This document shows positions 30,060 to 36,658 of a stretch of 36,658 nucleotides of DNA, piece by piece; within the stretch, counting starts at the first letter, position 1, and every line of letters begins with the position of its first letter. The position numbers were made by a program, and so were the translations under genes. The notes beneath the pieces are model-generated. The model did no database searches. It saw nothing but the letters and a program-made list of their open reading frames with translations, and had not been told where the DNA came from. The DNA is taken from contig DXFW01000003.1 in the NCBI GenBank assembly GCA_019114225.1, positions 1-36,658 of the forward strand, written 5' to 3'. This stretch comes from Candidatus Allofournierella pullicola. Lineage in GTDB: Bacteria; Bacillota; Clostridia; Oscillospirales; Ruminococcaceae.

Positions 30060-31298
30060 TCAAGTCACAGTTTGGGAAAACACCTGCCAGTTCGCCCGGC
30101 CTTCCCACAGGTCCTGCCGGGAGATGGAGGCAAACTGCCGTGTGCCCTGCTGGTCAAAATAGCTGCCGAACAGCTCTTCGCTGCCCGCGCCCAAAAAGGT
30201 GAACTGGCTGTCCTGCCCGAGGGCGGTGACCGCCGTGAGTTCCCGCACCTCCCCTGTTTCCAAATCCACCGCGTAGTGGATGGGCGCGTCATAGTCTGCG
30301 TTTTGGTGCACCGAGGAGCTCAGCAGCAGCCAAGGCCCCGTGCTGGCCAGAAAGTTCACCATGCCGGGCTCAAAGATATCGCTTTGCGCGCAAACAGTGG
30401 TCTGTTCCTCCGGGTCCAGAACGATCAACGCGCCCTTTTCTACATAGAAAAGACGTCCGTCCACACCGGATTGCGTCCCCTCATCCTGCAGCCAGCGTTT
30501 GAAGGGCGGCTCACTGCGGCCCTGCTTGTCCACCAGGAACAGCTCATGCTCCTGATCGCTGAGCCTGTTTTTAATTTCCAACGCGTCCCCGTTTGCGGTG
30601 ATCCGCTTGATGACGAATCGCTCTCCGCTCACGCCCGCCAAAAAGTAATTCACGTTGTTTTCCAGCGCAAAGGACGCGATCTCGCTTTGGCGGCCGTCGG
30701 CAAGGCTCACCCGCACCAGGGTCCTGGTGAGAGTGGGTGTTTCGCCCTGGGCCTGCTCCACCAGCAGATAGACCGCCTCGTCATCCACGGCATATTCTTC
30801 CGCAAAACTGGAGCCCTCGTCAAACACCGCCAGCTGACGGATGAACTGTCCGGTGGGGCCGCGCAGTTCCAGCCGGGCCTGGGCCGCCTTTCCCTCACTG
30901 TCAGCCACGCTGGGGCTGCCACGGTACAAAAAGAGCAGCTGCCCGTTCACGGGCACCACTTCCGGCTTGTTGGGCGCGCACTCCACAAAGGCGGTGCACG
31001 CCTCGCTGTCGTGGGCGCAGTTGGGGTCAGCGCACAGCGCCACCATCTGACGGGTGGCATAGTCGGCATAGCAGACGGTGGCCTTGTCCCATGTGGTGAG
31101 CAGCGAAAGGTACATTCCCTGCCCGTCGCCGTGAATGCTCACTCCCCGGGAAAAGCGCAGGCTGCCGCCCGCCGTCTCTTCTTCGACGGCAGGCGGTGCA
31201 GCGCTTTGGGCAGGCGCAGCGGGCCGGCTTGTCACAGGGGCCGCCGTGCAGGCAGCCAGAAGCAGCCCGCACAGGCACACGGAAAACGCTTTTTTCAT
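30060..31298 (-). CDS. Lipoprotein with C-x4-C-x-H-x4-C motif (paralogue 3)
   Basis: The 412-residue exported lipoprotein has signal MKKAFSVCLCGLLLAAC with lipid Cys17. It has an Ala/Pro-rich tether and the motif LCADPNCAHDSEAC (C89, C94, H96, C101), preceded by CYADYATRQ. Repeated strand units follow (NGQLLFLYRG, DEAVYLLVEQ, ENNVNYFLAG, DGRLFYVEKG, GPWLLLSSS), a propeller-like pattern. The tail is SISRQDLWEGRANW. The start has CCAGGAGG upstream. It is more charged than its neighbours and has no transporter gene adjacent, but lies on the same strand 150 bases before paralogue 2. No function is known to me. Confidence 0.8.
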   Translation of the reverse strand: MKKAFSVCLCGLLLAACTAAPVTSRPAAPAQSAAPPAVEEETAGGSLRFSRGVSIHGDGQGMYLSLLTTWDKATVCYADYATRQMVALCADPNCAHDSEACTAFVECAPNKPEVVPVNGQLLFLYRGSPSVADSEGKAAQARLELRGPTGQFIRQLAVFDEGSSFAEEYAVDDEAVYLLVEQAQGETPTLTRTLVRVSLADGRQSEIASFALENNVNYFLAGVSGERFVIKRITANGDALEIKNRLSDQEHELFLVDKQGRSEPPFKRWLQDEGTQSGVDGRLFYVEKGALIVLDPEEQTTVCAQSDIFEPGMVNFLASTGPWLLLSSSVHQNADYDAPIHYAVDLETGEVRELTAVTALGQDSQFTFLGAGSEELFGSYFDQQGTRQFASISRQDLWEGRANWQVFSQTVT

Positions 31299-31379
31299 TT
31301 CGCATTCCTCCTGGAGTGCCCCACGGGGCGCCGCAGAGCTTCCTGCCCGGCTGAAAGCCCTGGTCCCGGGCGGTGGGGC

Positions 31380-32603
31380 TCAACCCACCCGGGTCACGGC
31401 GCGGTAGTTCGGTGTGCTGGTCCAGAAATCTTCTGCGCTGATGAGGGCAAAGGCATAGTCGACCACGTCTTCGCCGTAGGTGACGCCGCTCGGGCCAGGC
31501 GTGCGCACGGTATAGTAGGAGCGGCTGGGCGAAACGAGATAATTTTCTCCCTGCCGGGCAAATATCTCCAGCATTCGCATATGGTCCCGTTCATCGGTGC
31601 TCTCCGCCTGCAGTTCCTGCCGGACGGCCCTGCCCTCAAAATCGACGAGCCAATTGCTGTATCCTTCCTCCTCCGCGACCTGCACCACATAGCCCTGTTC
31701 CGTCACGCAGGCAAGCATTGCCCATTGAGGCGAGCCGCGGTCCAGCAGGTCGGTGGCCAGTTCGGTCACGCTGCCATCCTCCACCGAAACAGTGTGAACG
31801 GCTCCGGTGGCTTCGTCTATGTAGCACAGCACGCCCTCGCCCACAGCGGCCGTGCTCTCGCTGGAACCCAGGTCGCGAAGCTCTTTTGTGTCCACATTGT
31901 AGGCGGCATAGTAATTGCGGCCCACGCCGGACCGCAGGATGAGTTCCCGGCCCCACGCGCCCACAATGCGCGGCTCCGTGCTCTGCACCGACTCATCGGT
32001 GCTCACCGCGCCGGTGACGAGGTCGATGGTCACGATCTTTTGCACCGGTCCGCTGGCGGAACTGTAATCGGTGAGAATGATGTAAAGGTTTTTTCCGTCG
32101 GCGGCGGGCATGGAGGCAAAAGCCTCCGACGCGCCAAAGCGGACCAGTTCCTGGCGGTCCGAGCCATCCGGCCTGCACTTCAAAATGCGGGGCAGGGCCT
32201 TTTCCCCATAGGTCTCAAAAGCCCAGCCGTCCCACGGGGCACCGCTGAAAAGGATATAAAGCGCGTCATCACCGGCAAGGACGGCGGGCGATGTGCCGCC
32301 CCATTCAAACCATGCGGGGCAGGTCTCGTCGCTGTGGGCGCAGTTGGGCTGGCCGCATAAAGGCACGTCCTGCAGGGTGGCATAGTCCACGACCCGCAGC
32401 AGGCTGTTTCCGTTTTCGTCTTTGGCAAAGTAATAATACCCCGCCTCATTTCCCGATCCATAAGTTGAGTCGGAGCTCAGAAAGCGGATGGCGTCCCCTT
32501 CGGCGGCCGGGGCGTCAGGGCCGGGCGCGCCGCAGCCCGTCAGCAGCAGGCAGGCGGCAAAAGCGCCAGCAAAAAGACCTTTCGTTCGGAGATTCGTTCT
32601 CAT
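31380..32603 (-). CDS. Lipoprotein with C-x4-C-x-H-x4-C motif (paralogue 4)
   Basis: The 407-residue lipoprotein has a longer basic start, MRTNLRTKGLFAGAF, and lipobox LLTGC (lipid Cys24). The motif LCGQPNCAHSDETC gives C83, C88, H90 and C95, preceded by YGSGNEAGYYYFAKDENG and VVDYATLQ. Those preceding elements are also seen in paralogue 6 (YGSGNAEGFYSVF, MDYATASQ). The body shows repeated strand units such as DALYILFSG, DGKNLYIILTD and GVLCYIDEATG. The tail FALISAEDFWTSTPNY is the clearest copy of the shared C-terminal motif. The 81 bases to paralogue 3 hold a short hairpin but no obvious promoter. Confidence 0.8.
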   Translation of the reverse strand: MRTNLRTKGLFAGAFAACLLLTGCGAPGPDAPAAEGDAIRFLSSDSTYGSGNEAGYYYFAKDENGNSLLRVVDYATLQDVPLCGQPNCAHSDETCPAWFEWGGTSPAVLAGDDALYILFSGAPWDGWAFETYGEKALPRILKCRPDGSDRQELVRFGASEAFASMPAADGKNLYIILTDYSSASGPVQKIVTIDLVTGAVSTDESVQSTEPRIVGAWGRELILRSGVGRNYYAAYNVDTKELRDLGSSESTAAVGEGVLCYIDEATGAVHTVSVEDGSVTELATDLLDRGSPQWAMLACVTEQGYVVQVAEEEGYSNWLVDFEGRAVRQELQAESTDERDHMRMLEIFARQGENYLVSPSRSYYTVRTPGPSGVTYGEDVVDYAFALISAEDFWTSTPNYRAVTRVG

Positions 32604-32745
32604 TGCGATGGCTCCCTTCCGTGCGGGCCTGCAAATGGCTCGCAGAACTTCGCCCGCCCGTGGCGGGCTCTGCCCTCAGGATACCTCCGCTGTCAGCGCC
32701 GGGTCATCTTTAAATTGTATCAAAACCGCAAATTTTGCAGGCGGC
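32604..32745. other. Gap between lipoproteins 5 and 4
   Basis: No gene is seen here. A GCCCGCC/GGCGGGC hairpin (about 32652-32668) without a T-run, and a TACAAT -10-like box on the minus strand (32714-32719) without a convincing -35, are the only marks. It may hold a weak promoter for lipoprotein 4 or only be a long spacer. Confidence 0.35.
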
Positions 32746-34032
32746 TCACTCTGCTCTTTCAATCGCGCCCGACCCGGCCCAGAAATCTTCACACCGGATT
32801 TTTCCATACACCGGCACCGGGATGTATGCAGTGAATGATGTGCCATCCTCCCGATGATCCTCTCTGGGCAGGAGCACTCTGTCTGCAATGACGAAATAGC
32901 TGTCCTCCCCTTCGATCTGCGCTATGGGCTCGACCGGCAGCGGGCGTTCCATATCGAGATAGGTAAGGCGAAATTCCGTTTTAGAGTCAGGGTCCGCACC
33001 GGTGACAAAGAACGTCCGTCCACTGTTATCCGTTTCCTGGCCGGACGGAACGGCGTAGAGAAGCCGGCCCTGGTCGTAAAAGCAGAGGCTCAACTCCAGC
33101 ATGCTGCCGCCCGCCGGAAGGACCTCCCGGGCCAGCACCCGACGTTCGCCGGTGAGGCAGTCGATCTGTTCGATCTCGTTTTTGAGCCTGCTGTAAAAGA
33201 GGAAATTCCTCCCGAACACCCCCGGCAGGCCCTCTCCGGCGGCATATTCAAAAATTTGTTCCCTCTCCAGCGTGTTGATGTTCACCCGCTGGTAGCAAAC
33301 CGAATAATCGCCGTTCATGTCGTTGGGCTCGTACCCGTTCCGAGCGTAGAGGATCATATACTCCCCCTCCGCGCTGACCACGGTTTCCGATTTTGTGTGA
33401 TCCAGCGGCAGAACGGAAGAAAACTTCCCGGCCTGCAGGTCGATGTATATCAGTTCCGTTGCCACACGAGCTTTCTCAGTGGTCTCCAGCGTGGCATAAA
33501 GGCCCGTGCCATCGGTGATGTAAGGCCCCACCAGCTGCTGGTTTGCCGCAAACGAGACCACCTCCCGGCGCGCCGAGCCGTCCGGCTCACAAACGCAAAC
33601 ACAGGGCAGCTGCGGCCGCTCGTTCTCTGTGCTGCCCGAAGGTGACACAAGGACGAGCTGGCCGTTTACCATCATCAGGGAGACGCCCCCGCCTCCGGGA
33701 AGAAAACTGGTGCAGCTTTCGGAATCGTGGGCACAGTTGGGCTGGGCGCAAAGAAACACCGTTTGCAGGGAGGCATAGTCGGTGTACTGGATATTGAGGG
33801 AACCATCCGGCCGTGCAATGCCGGCAATGCTGTAAAAGCCCTCCGGCCCGGCAGCGCCGTAGACAGTGCCCCCCGCTCCCTGAAGGGGCTCCAGTTTCAC
33901 AGGAGCAGCACAGGCGGAAGGGACCGGGCTGGCCGAAGCCGGCGCACCCGCCTGCCCGCCGCCGGTGCAGGCACACAGCAGCCACGCGGCGCAGACAACG
34001 CAGAGCAAAACCCACAGACGTTTTTCCTTCAT
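32746..34032 (-). CDS. Lipoprotein with C-x4-C-x-H-x4-C motif (paralogue 5)
   Basis: The 428-residue lipoprotein has signal MKEKRLWVLLCVVCAAWLLC and probable lipid Cys22 (lipobox LCAC, slightly unusual). The motif LCAQPNCAHDSESC (C95, C100, H102, C107) follows IQYTDYASLQ. Strand-rich repeats continue (NGQLVLVSPSG, GTGLYATLET, GEYMILYARNG, GRNFLFYSRL, GRLLYAVPSG), ending IRCEDFWAGSG. The start has AAACAGGAGGAAA upstream. It begins 35 bases after the paralogue 6 stop and is almost certainly co-transcribed with it. It is the paralogue whose motif is closest to that of paralogue 6, which suggests a recent tandem duplication. Confidence 0.8.
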   Translation of the reverse strand: MKEKRLWVLLCVVCAAWLLCACTGGGQAGAPASASPVPSACAAPVKLEPLQGAGGTVYGAAGPEGFYSIAGIARPDGSLNIQYTDYASLQTVFLCAQPNCAHDSESCTSFLPGGGGVSLMMVNGQLVLVSPSGSTENERPQLPCVCVCEPDGSARREVVSFAANQQLVGPYITDGTGLYATLETTEKARVATELIYIDLQAGKFSSVLPLDHTKSETVVSAEGEYMILYARNGYEPNDMNGDYSVCYQRVNINTLEREQIFEYAAGEGLPGVFGRNFLFYSRLKNEIEQIDCLTGERRVLAREVLPAGGSMLELSLCFYDQGRLLYAVPSGQETDNSGRTFFVTGADPDSKTEFRLTYLDMERPLPVEPIAQIEGEDSYFVIADRVLLPREDHREDGTSFTAYIPVPVYGKIRCEDFWAGSGAIERAE

Positions 34033-34067
34033 GGGCGCTTTCCTCCTGTTTTATTTTTCAGGCACGG

Positions 34068-35441
34068 TCAGACGAAATCCCGCAGGCTCTGGACCATCTG
34101 ATACTCCGCCCGCCCGGCCAGATAGTCCTTCGGGGCGATGAGGCCCATCCTGCGCCGAAGGGACAGCATGTTTTTCACCGGGTCCACGGTTTGCTCGATC
34201 TGCGCAAAGACCAGCAGTTTGGGGCCGTGCGTGTCCAGCACCTGCACAGGCACCGTGGTGGCGGCGTAGTAGTTGGTCAGCGGCAGCGAAGTGATCTCGC
34301 CGGTGTCCATATCCACCGCAAAGCCGCTATAGACCGCCTCTATGTTGCCGTTTTCCGCCAGGTATGCCCGGGTCAGAAAATTCATCAGCAGTTTGTTTCC
34401 CACGCTTCCCCGCAGCACCACATCGGCCATTCCAATGTCGGCCGGGTCCCGTTCGGGTGCCAGGGTGCGCAGGTCCGGGCAAAGCGTGCGCTCCGCGCCT
34501 TTTTCCATCCGTTTCAGCGCAAGGCTGCCGTCCGGCTGAGGCACCACACAGAACAACGCGCCGCCGCAGGCTGCGGCCTCGCACTCCCCCTGTTCCAGAT
34601 ACAGCAGCTCCTCCGGCGAGCCGCCGTCGAACGGCACCTGGTAAAAGGCGGTGCGTGTGGCTTCCTCCATGTTTTGGATGAGCTGTTCGCCGGTGGCGGC
34701 AGAGTCGTATTTCAGCAGAGTCCAGGTCTGCAGCAAAAAGCCCTCGTCCGTGACGCCCATAAAGTTCATCCAGAAAGACTCCACCTCTTCCTCCGGGAGG
34801 TGTTCTTCCAAAGAAAAGAGGGTGCGAAGATCGCCGCCGTTCACATCCGCGGCCACAAGGCGGTCGGTCCGGGTGAGAACGCCGTCTGCATTGTCGCTCT
34901 CATGCAGGGCGAACACCAGGAACTCTCCGTTGAAAGCCACGGCGTTTTGCGCTTGCACATTGCCGGGCAGCGTGAGCAGCGTCCGCCGGTTTTCACCGTT
35001 CAGATCGGCACGTTCGATCCGTGTTCCTCCGCCGTAACCGTTGTAAAACAGGAACAACTCGTCTTCACAGGCCGCCGCAGTCACAGTGCCGCCAAAAGGC
35101 GCGATCCAGGACGGGCAGCTCTCGCTGTTATGCTCGCAGTTCGGCTGAGCGCACAGGTAAACCTGAGACGCAGTGGCATAATCCATATAAAGGATGTTGC
35201 GGGAGTCATCCTCGTTCGGAAACACCGAATAGAACCCCTCGGCGTTGCCGCTTCCGTAACTGGTCAGGTCCGGGGAGCAGATCATTTCAAAAGGCAGTTC
35301 AAACGCTTCCTGCCGCGGTTCAGCCGGCTCTTTCCCCAGGGGTGCGCTTGCCGCTCCGGAGGACGCCGGTGCGGCACAGCAGGTCAGCAGCAGCGAAGCA
35401 AGACAAGCCGCCGCGGCTCTTCTTTTTCCCGTCACATCCAT
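34068..35441 (-). CDS. Lipoprotein with C-x4-C-x-H-x4-C motif (paralogue 6)
   Basis: The 457-residue lipoprotein is the longest of the set. It has signal MDVTGKRRAAAACLASLLLTC with lipid Cys21 or 22. The motif LCAQPNCEHNSESC gives C97, C102, H104 and C109, after YGSGNAEGFYSVF and MDYATASQ. Repeats include CEDELFLFYNG, NGEFLVFALHE, GALFCVVPQ and GNKLLMNFLT, and the C-terminal tail is GLIAPKDYLAGRAEYQ. The ATG at 35441 lies close to GGAGAGG, and a GTG two codons later is an alternative. It is the promoter-proximal gene of the lipoprotein array and is divergent from the DUF4253 gene. The function is unknown. Confidence 0.8.
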   Translation of the reverse strand: MDVTGKRRAAAACLASLLLTCCAAPASSGAASAPLGKEPAEPRQEAFELPFEMICSPDLTSYGSGNAEGFYSVFPNEDDSRNILYMDYATASQVYLCAQPNCEHNSESCPSWIAPFGGTVTAAACEDELFLFYNGYGGGTRIERADLNGENRRTLLTLPGNVQAQNAVAFNGEFLVFALHESDNADGVLTRTDRLVAADVNGGDLRTLFSLEEHLPEEEVESFWMNFMGVTDEGFLLQTWTLLKYDSAATGEQLIQNMEEATRTAFYQVPFDGGSPEELLYLEQGECEAAACGGALFCVVPQPDGSLALKRMEKGAERTLCPDLRTLAPERDPADIGMADVVLRGSVGNKLLMNFLTRAYLAENGNIEAVYSGFAVDMDTGEITSLPLTNYYAATTVPVQVLDTHGPKLLVFAQIEQTVDPVKNMLSLRRRMGLIAPKDYLAGRAEYQMVQSLRDFV

Positions 35442-35671
35442 CCTCTCCTTTTCGGCACTTTGGGCGCAGAGACCCCTCTGTTTTTCATACGTTGGAGAGG
35501 CCCCGATTTGTTTCACTTTTTGGCATTTATGCGGCAGGGGTCTGGCGCCTCGTGATATAATAAAGGAAATTGCAGAAACGCGCAGAACTCAAGGAGGGGG
35601 CCTGCACGGCAGCCGTCCAGCCGCCTGTCCGGCCAAGACGGGGCCGGCAGACGCAAAAGGAGGTATAACAG
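35442..35671. promoter_or_regulatory. Divergent promoter region between lipoprotein 6 and the DUF4253 gene
   Basis: TGATATAAT (35553-35561) is an extended -10 for the plus-strand DUF4253 gene; its -35 is not recognisable. A CCGGCC/GGCCGG hairpin with a 7-base loop (35629-35647) lies in that gene's leader, before AAGGAGG. For the minus-strand lipoprotein only AT-rich candidate boxes and a short CAGAG/CTCTG hairpin (35467-35480) were seen. The loop of the 35629 hairpin does not match the AANGGC consensus. Confidence 0.45.
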
Positions 35672-36448
35672 ATGGACTTTGATTTCATTCGGAGCCAGTG
35701 TGTCGGCAAAGCGATGATGAACTATCTGGGCTGCAGCTGCACGTTTTTTGAGCCCATGGACGATGACGACCCCATCATGGACGCCTACCACCGCGCCAGG
35801 CAGGAAGGCAGCCGCGAGGGGTTCGTTCCCGTGCTGGTGACGGTGGACAAGATCCTTTGGGAGTGCCTTGTGATGAACTCCAGCCCCGGCTGCGCAGGGC
35901 GGGGCGATTACGCCTTTGACCCGGAGAAGGTGGCTCTATACCGCCGGCAAGCGCTTGCCGTTTCTCTTGAAAACAGTGACGCGGTGCTGAAAGAGATGGC
36001 CGGGCGGCACAAGCAGGACCAGCCCGGCCTGGATGGCTGCCAGCCCGGCAGCGGGGGCGGCGGCGAAGCAAACGACGCCTTCGGCAGTTATTGGAACCCG
36101 TTTACCAGAAAGACCTTTCCGCTCATTCTTGCGAACGTGCCTGTGAAAAACCCCTGGGAGATCTTTGCTTACCTGCCTTTTGGCGGCTGGAACGAATGCC
36201 CCGACACTCCCCAGCTGATGGCGGCAGCCAAATGCTGGTTTGAGCGGTTCGGCGCAGTGCCGGCGGTAATGACCCGCGACACACTGGAGTTTGAGCTTCC
36301 CGCCCCTGTGCCCGGTGAACAGGCGCTGGAACTTGCGCAGGAGCAGCACGGATTTTGCCCCGATATGGACCAGGGCGGCGCCTGGAGCCTCGCCGCTCTG
36401 GCAGACGATCTGCGCCGTTCCACCGTCTGGCGTTTCTGGTGGGATTGA
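35672..36448 (+). CDS. DUF4253 domain-containing protein
   Basis: The 258-residue soluble protein has a C-terminal DUF4253 domain, recognised by NVPVKNPWEIFAYLPFGGWNECPDTPQLMAAAKCWFERFGAVPAVM with downstream TRDTLEFELP (only the pattern is given). The N-terminal part is acidic (EPMDDDDPIMDAYHRA) and contains FVPVLVTVDKILWECL. The Gly-rich stretch near residues 120-132 may be a linker. The domain occurs in stand-alone proteins and near polymorphic-toxin immunity genes, but its biochemical role is not known to me. The start has AAAGGAGG upstream. The gene is isolated between the lipoprotein array and mobile-element-like hairpins. Confidence 0.8.
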   Translation: MDFDFIRSQCVGKAMMNYLGCSCTFFEPMDDDDPIMDAYHRARQEGSREGFVPVLVTVDKILWECLVMNSSPGCAGRGDYAFDPEKVALYRRQALAVSLENSDAVLKEMAGRHKQDQPGLDGCQPGSGGGGEANDAFGSYWNPFTRKTFPLILANVPVKNPWEIFAYLPFGGWNECPDTPQLMAAAKCWFERFGAVPAVMTRDTLEFELPAPVPGEQALELAQEQHGFCPDMDQGGAWSLAALADDLRRSTVWRFWWD

Positions 36449-36533
36449 GCGGCGTTCATCAAAAGATAAAAACGAGGACCGGCTGGGGCGATTTGCCGCA
36501 AGCAGTGAGCGCCGCCCCTTTCCCACACAATCA
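36449..36533. other. Short non-coding spacer
   Basis: I see no gene, promoter or terminator of note in these 85 bases between the DUF4253 stop and the hairpin cluster. No clear intrinsic terminator follows the DUF4253 gene. Confidence 0.4.
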
Positions 36534-36658
36534 AAACCACCGGCTTAGCCGGTGGTTTGAGTAAGCCCTATAAGGGCATTATACTGGCAAAGCCCCTTAA
36601 GGGGCCACGAATGGGTCTGCCAACTGCATTCCTTTCTCGTGGCAGGCCCCTCAAGGGG
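36534..36658 (-). mobile_element. Hairpin cluster resembling an IS200/IS605-family element end (continues off the right edge)
   Basis: Four structures are packed here: AAACCACCGGC-TTA-GCCGGTGGTTT (36534-36558), GCCCT-ATA-AGGGC (36565-36577), the palindrome GCCCCTTAAGGGGC (36592-36605), and CCACGA (36605-36610) pairing with TCGTGG (36637-36642). A second CCCCTCAAGGGG copy runs to the edge. Subterminal imperfect hairpins are what IS200/IS605 transposases recognise, and in elements with TnpB the same end can encode its guide RNA. No transposase reading frame is inside the window, so the assignment and orientation are inferred. Confidence 0.5.

Noticed and set aside
30072-32360. A 762-residue plus-strand open frame across lipoproteins 3 and 4
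   Set aside because: It spans two real genes and their spacer on the other strand, has no recognisable domain or start signal, and has shadow-like composition.
33813-35555. A 580-residue plus-strand open frame opposite lipoproteins 5 and 6
   Set aside because: Antisense to two signal-peptide-bearing lipoproteins; Arg/His-rich shadow composition and no ribosome site.
35629-35647. A CCGGCC/GGCCGG hairpin before the DUF4253 gene as another hexaloop leader
   Set aside because: The loop is seven bases (AAGACGG), does not fit AANGGC, and no terminator overlaps it.
1-36658. CRISPR arrays, tRNA or rRNA genes
   Set aside because: I saw no regularly spaced repeats, cloverleaf sequences or rRNA-like conserved stretches on either strand.

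Overview
The window looks like a chromosomal segment of a high-GC gut-type Clostridia, probably Oscillospirales/Ruminococcaceae (an inference). The basis is G+C-rich coding with AGGAGG ribosome sites and TTGACA/TATAAT promoters, coexisting type I and type III glutamine synthetases, LL-diaminopimelate aminotransferase (DapL), a clostridial ANTAR regulator and many short lipoproteins. No rRNA, tRNA or CRISPR array was seen. Mobile-element ends flank the window: the 3' part of an IS30-family transposase on the left, and a cluster of hairpins resembling an IS200/IS605 end on the right.

Region 1 (1-4000): after the IS30 remnant come a flavodoxin/ferredoxin fusion protein and an overlapping wbpG-hisF2-hisH2 set, a glutamine-dependent N-acetyl-sugar amidotransferase. 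Region 2 (4000-19350) is a dense glutamine/nitrogen block: an ANTAR-domain antiterminator gene downstream of glnA (GSI), a divergent dapL, pyrG, glnN (GSIII), and a gltB-gltD-asnB operon. Nearly every enzyme here makes or consumes glutamine or glutamate.

The most striking feature is a repeated regulatory module. Six transcription leaders in this block (wbpG, glnA, dapL, pyrG, glnN, gltB), and a weaker seventh upstream of a frameshifted gene near 23.9 kb, carry a small hairpin with a six-base loop of consensus AANGGC closed by a C-G pair. Its 3' half is also the 5' arm of an intrinsic terminator. The stem sequences differ between leaders but remain paired. A at loop position 1 and G at position 4 match what is known of ANTAR-protein RNA targets. 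The ANTAR gene is in the glnA operon, which suggests a local autoregulated antitermination regulon. Unlike the canonical tandem-hexaloop target, I see only one hexaloop per leader, beginning almost at the predicted transcription start.

Region 3 (19.4-24.2 kb) is cell-envelope related: a secreted IseA-like protein, a BioY biotin transporter component, a DltA/DltC-like adenylation and carrier protein pair without dltB/dltD, a VanW-family protein, a frameshifted unknown gene and a 57-residue two-helix membrane protein. Region 4 (24.2-35.4 kb) holds six paralogous lipoproteins around one two-gene ABC-2 exporter, all on the minus strand. Every lipoprotein has the spacing C-x4-C-x-H-x4-C about 60-75 residues after the lipid cysteine, propeller-like repeats, and an aromatic C-terminal motif. 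I know of no described function for this array, and it is the second candidate for an undescribed system. Region 5 has a DUF4253 gene and the right-end hairpins.
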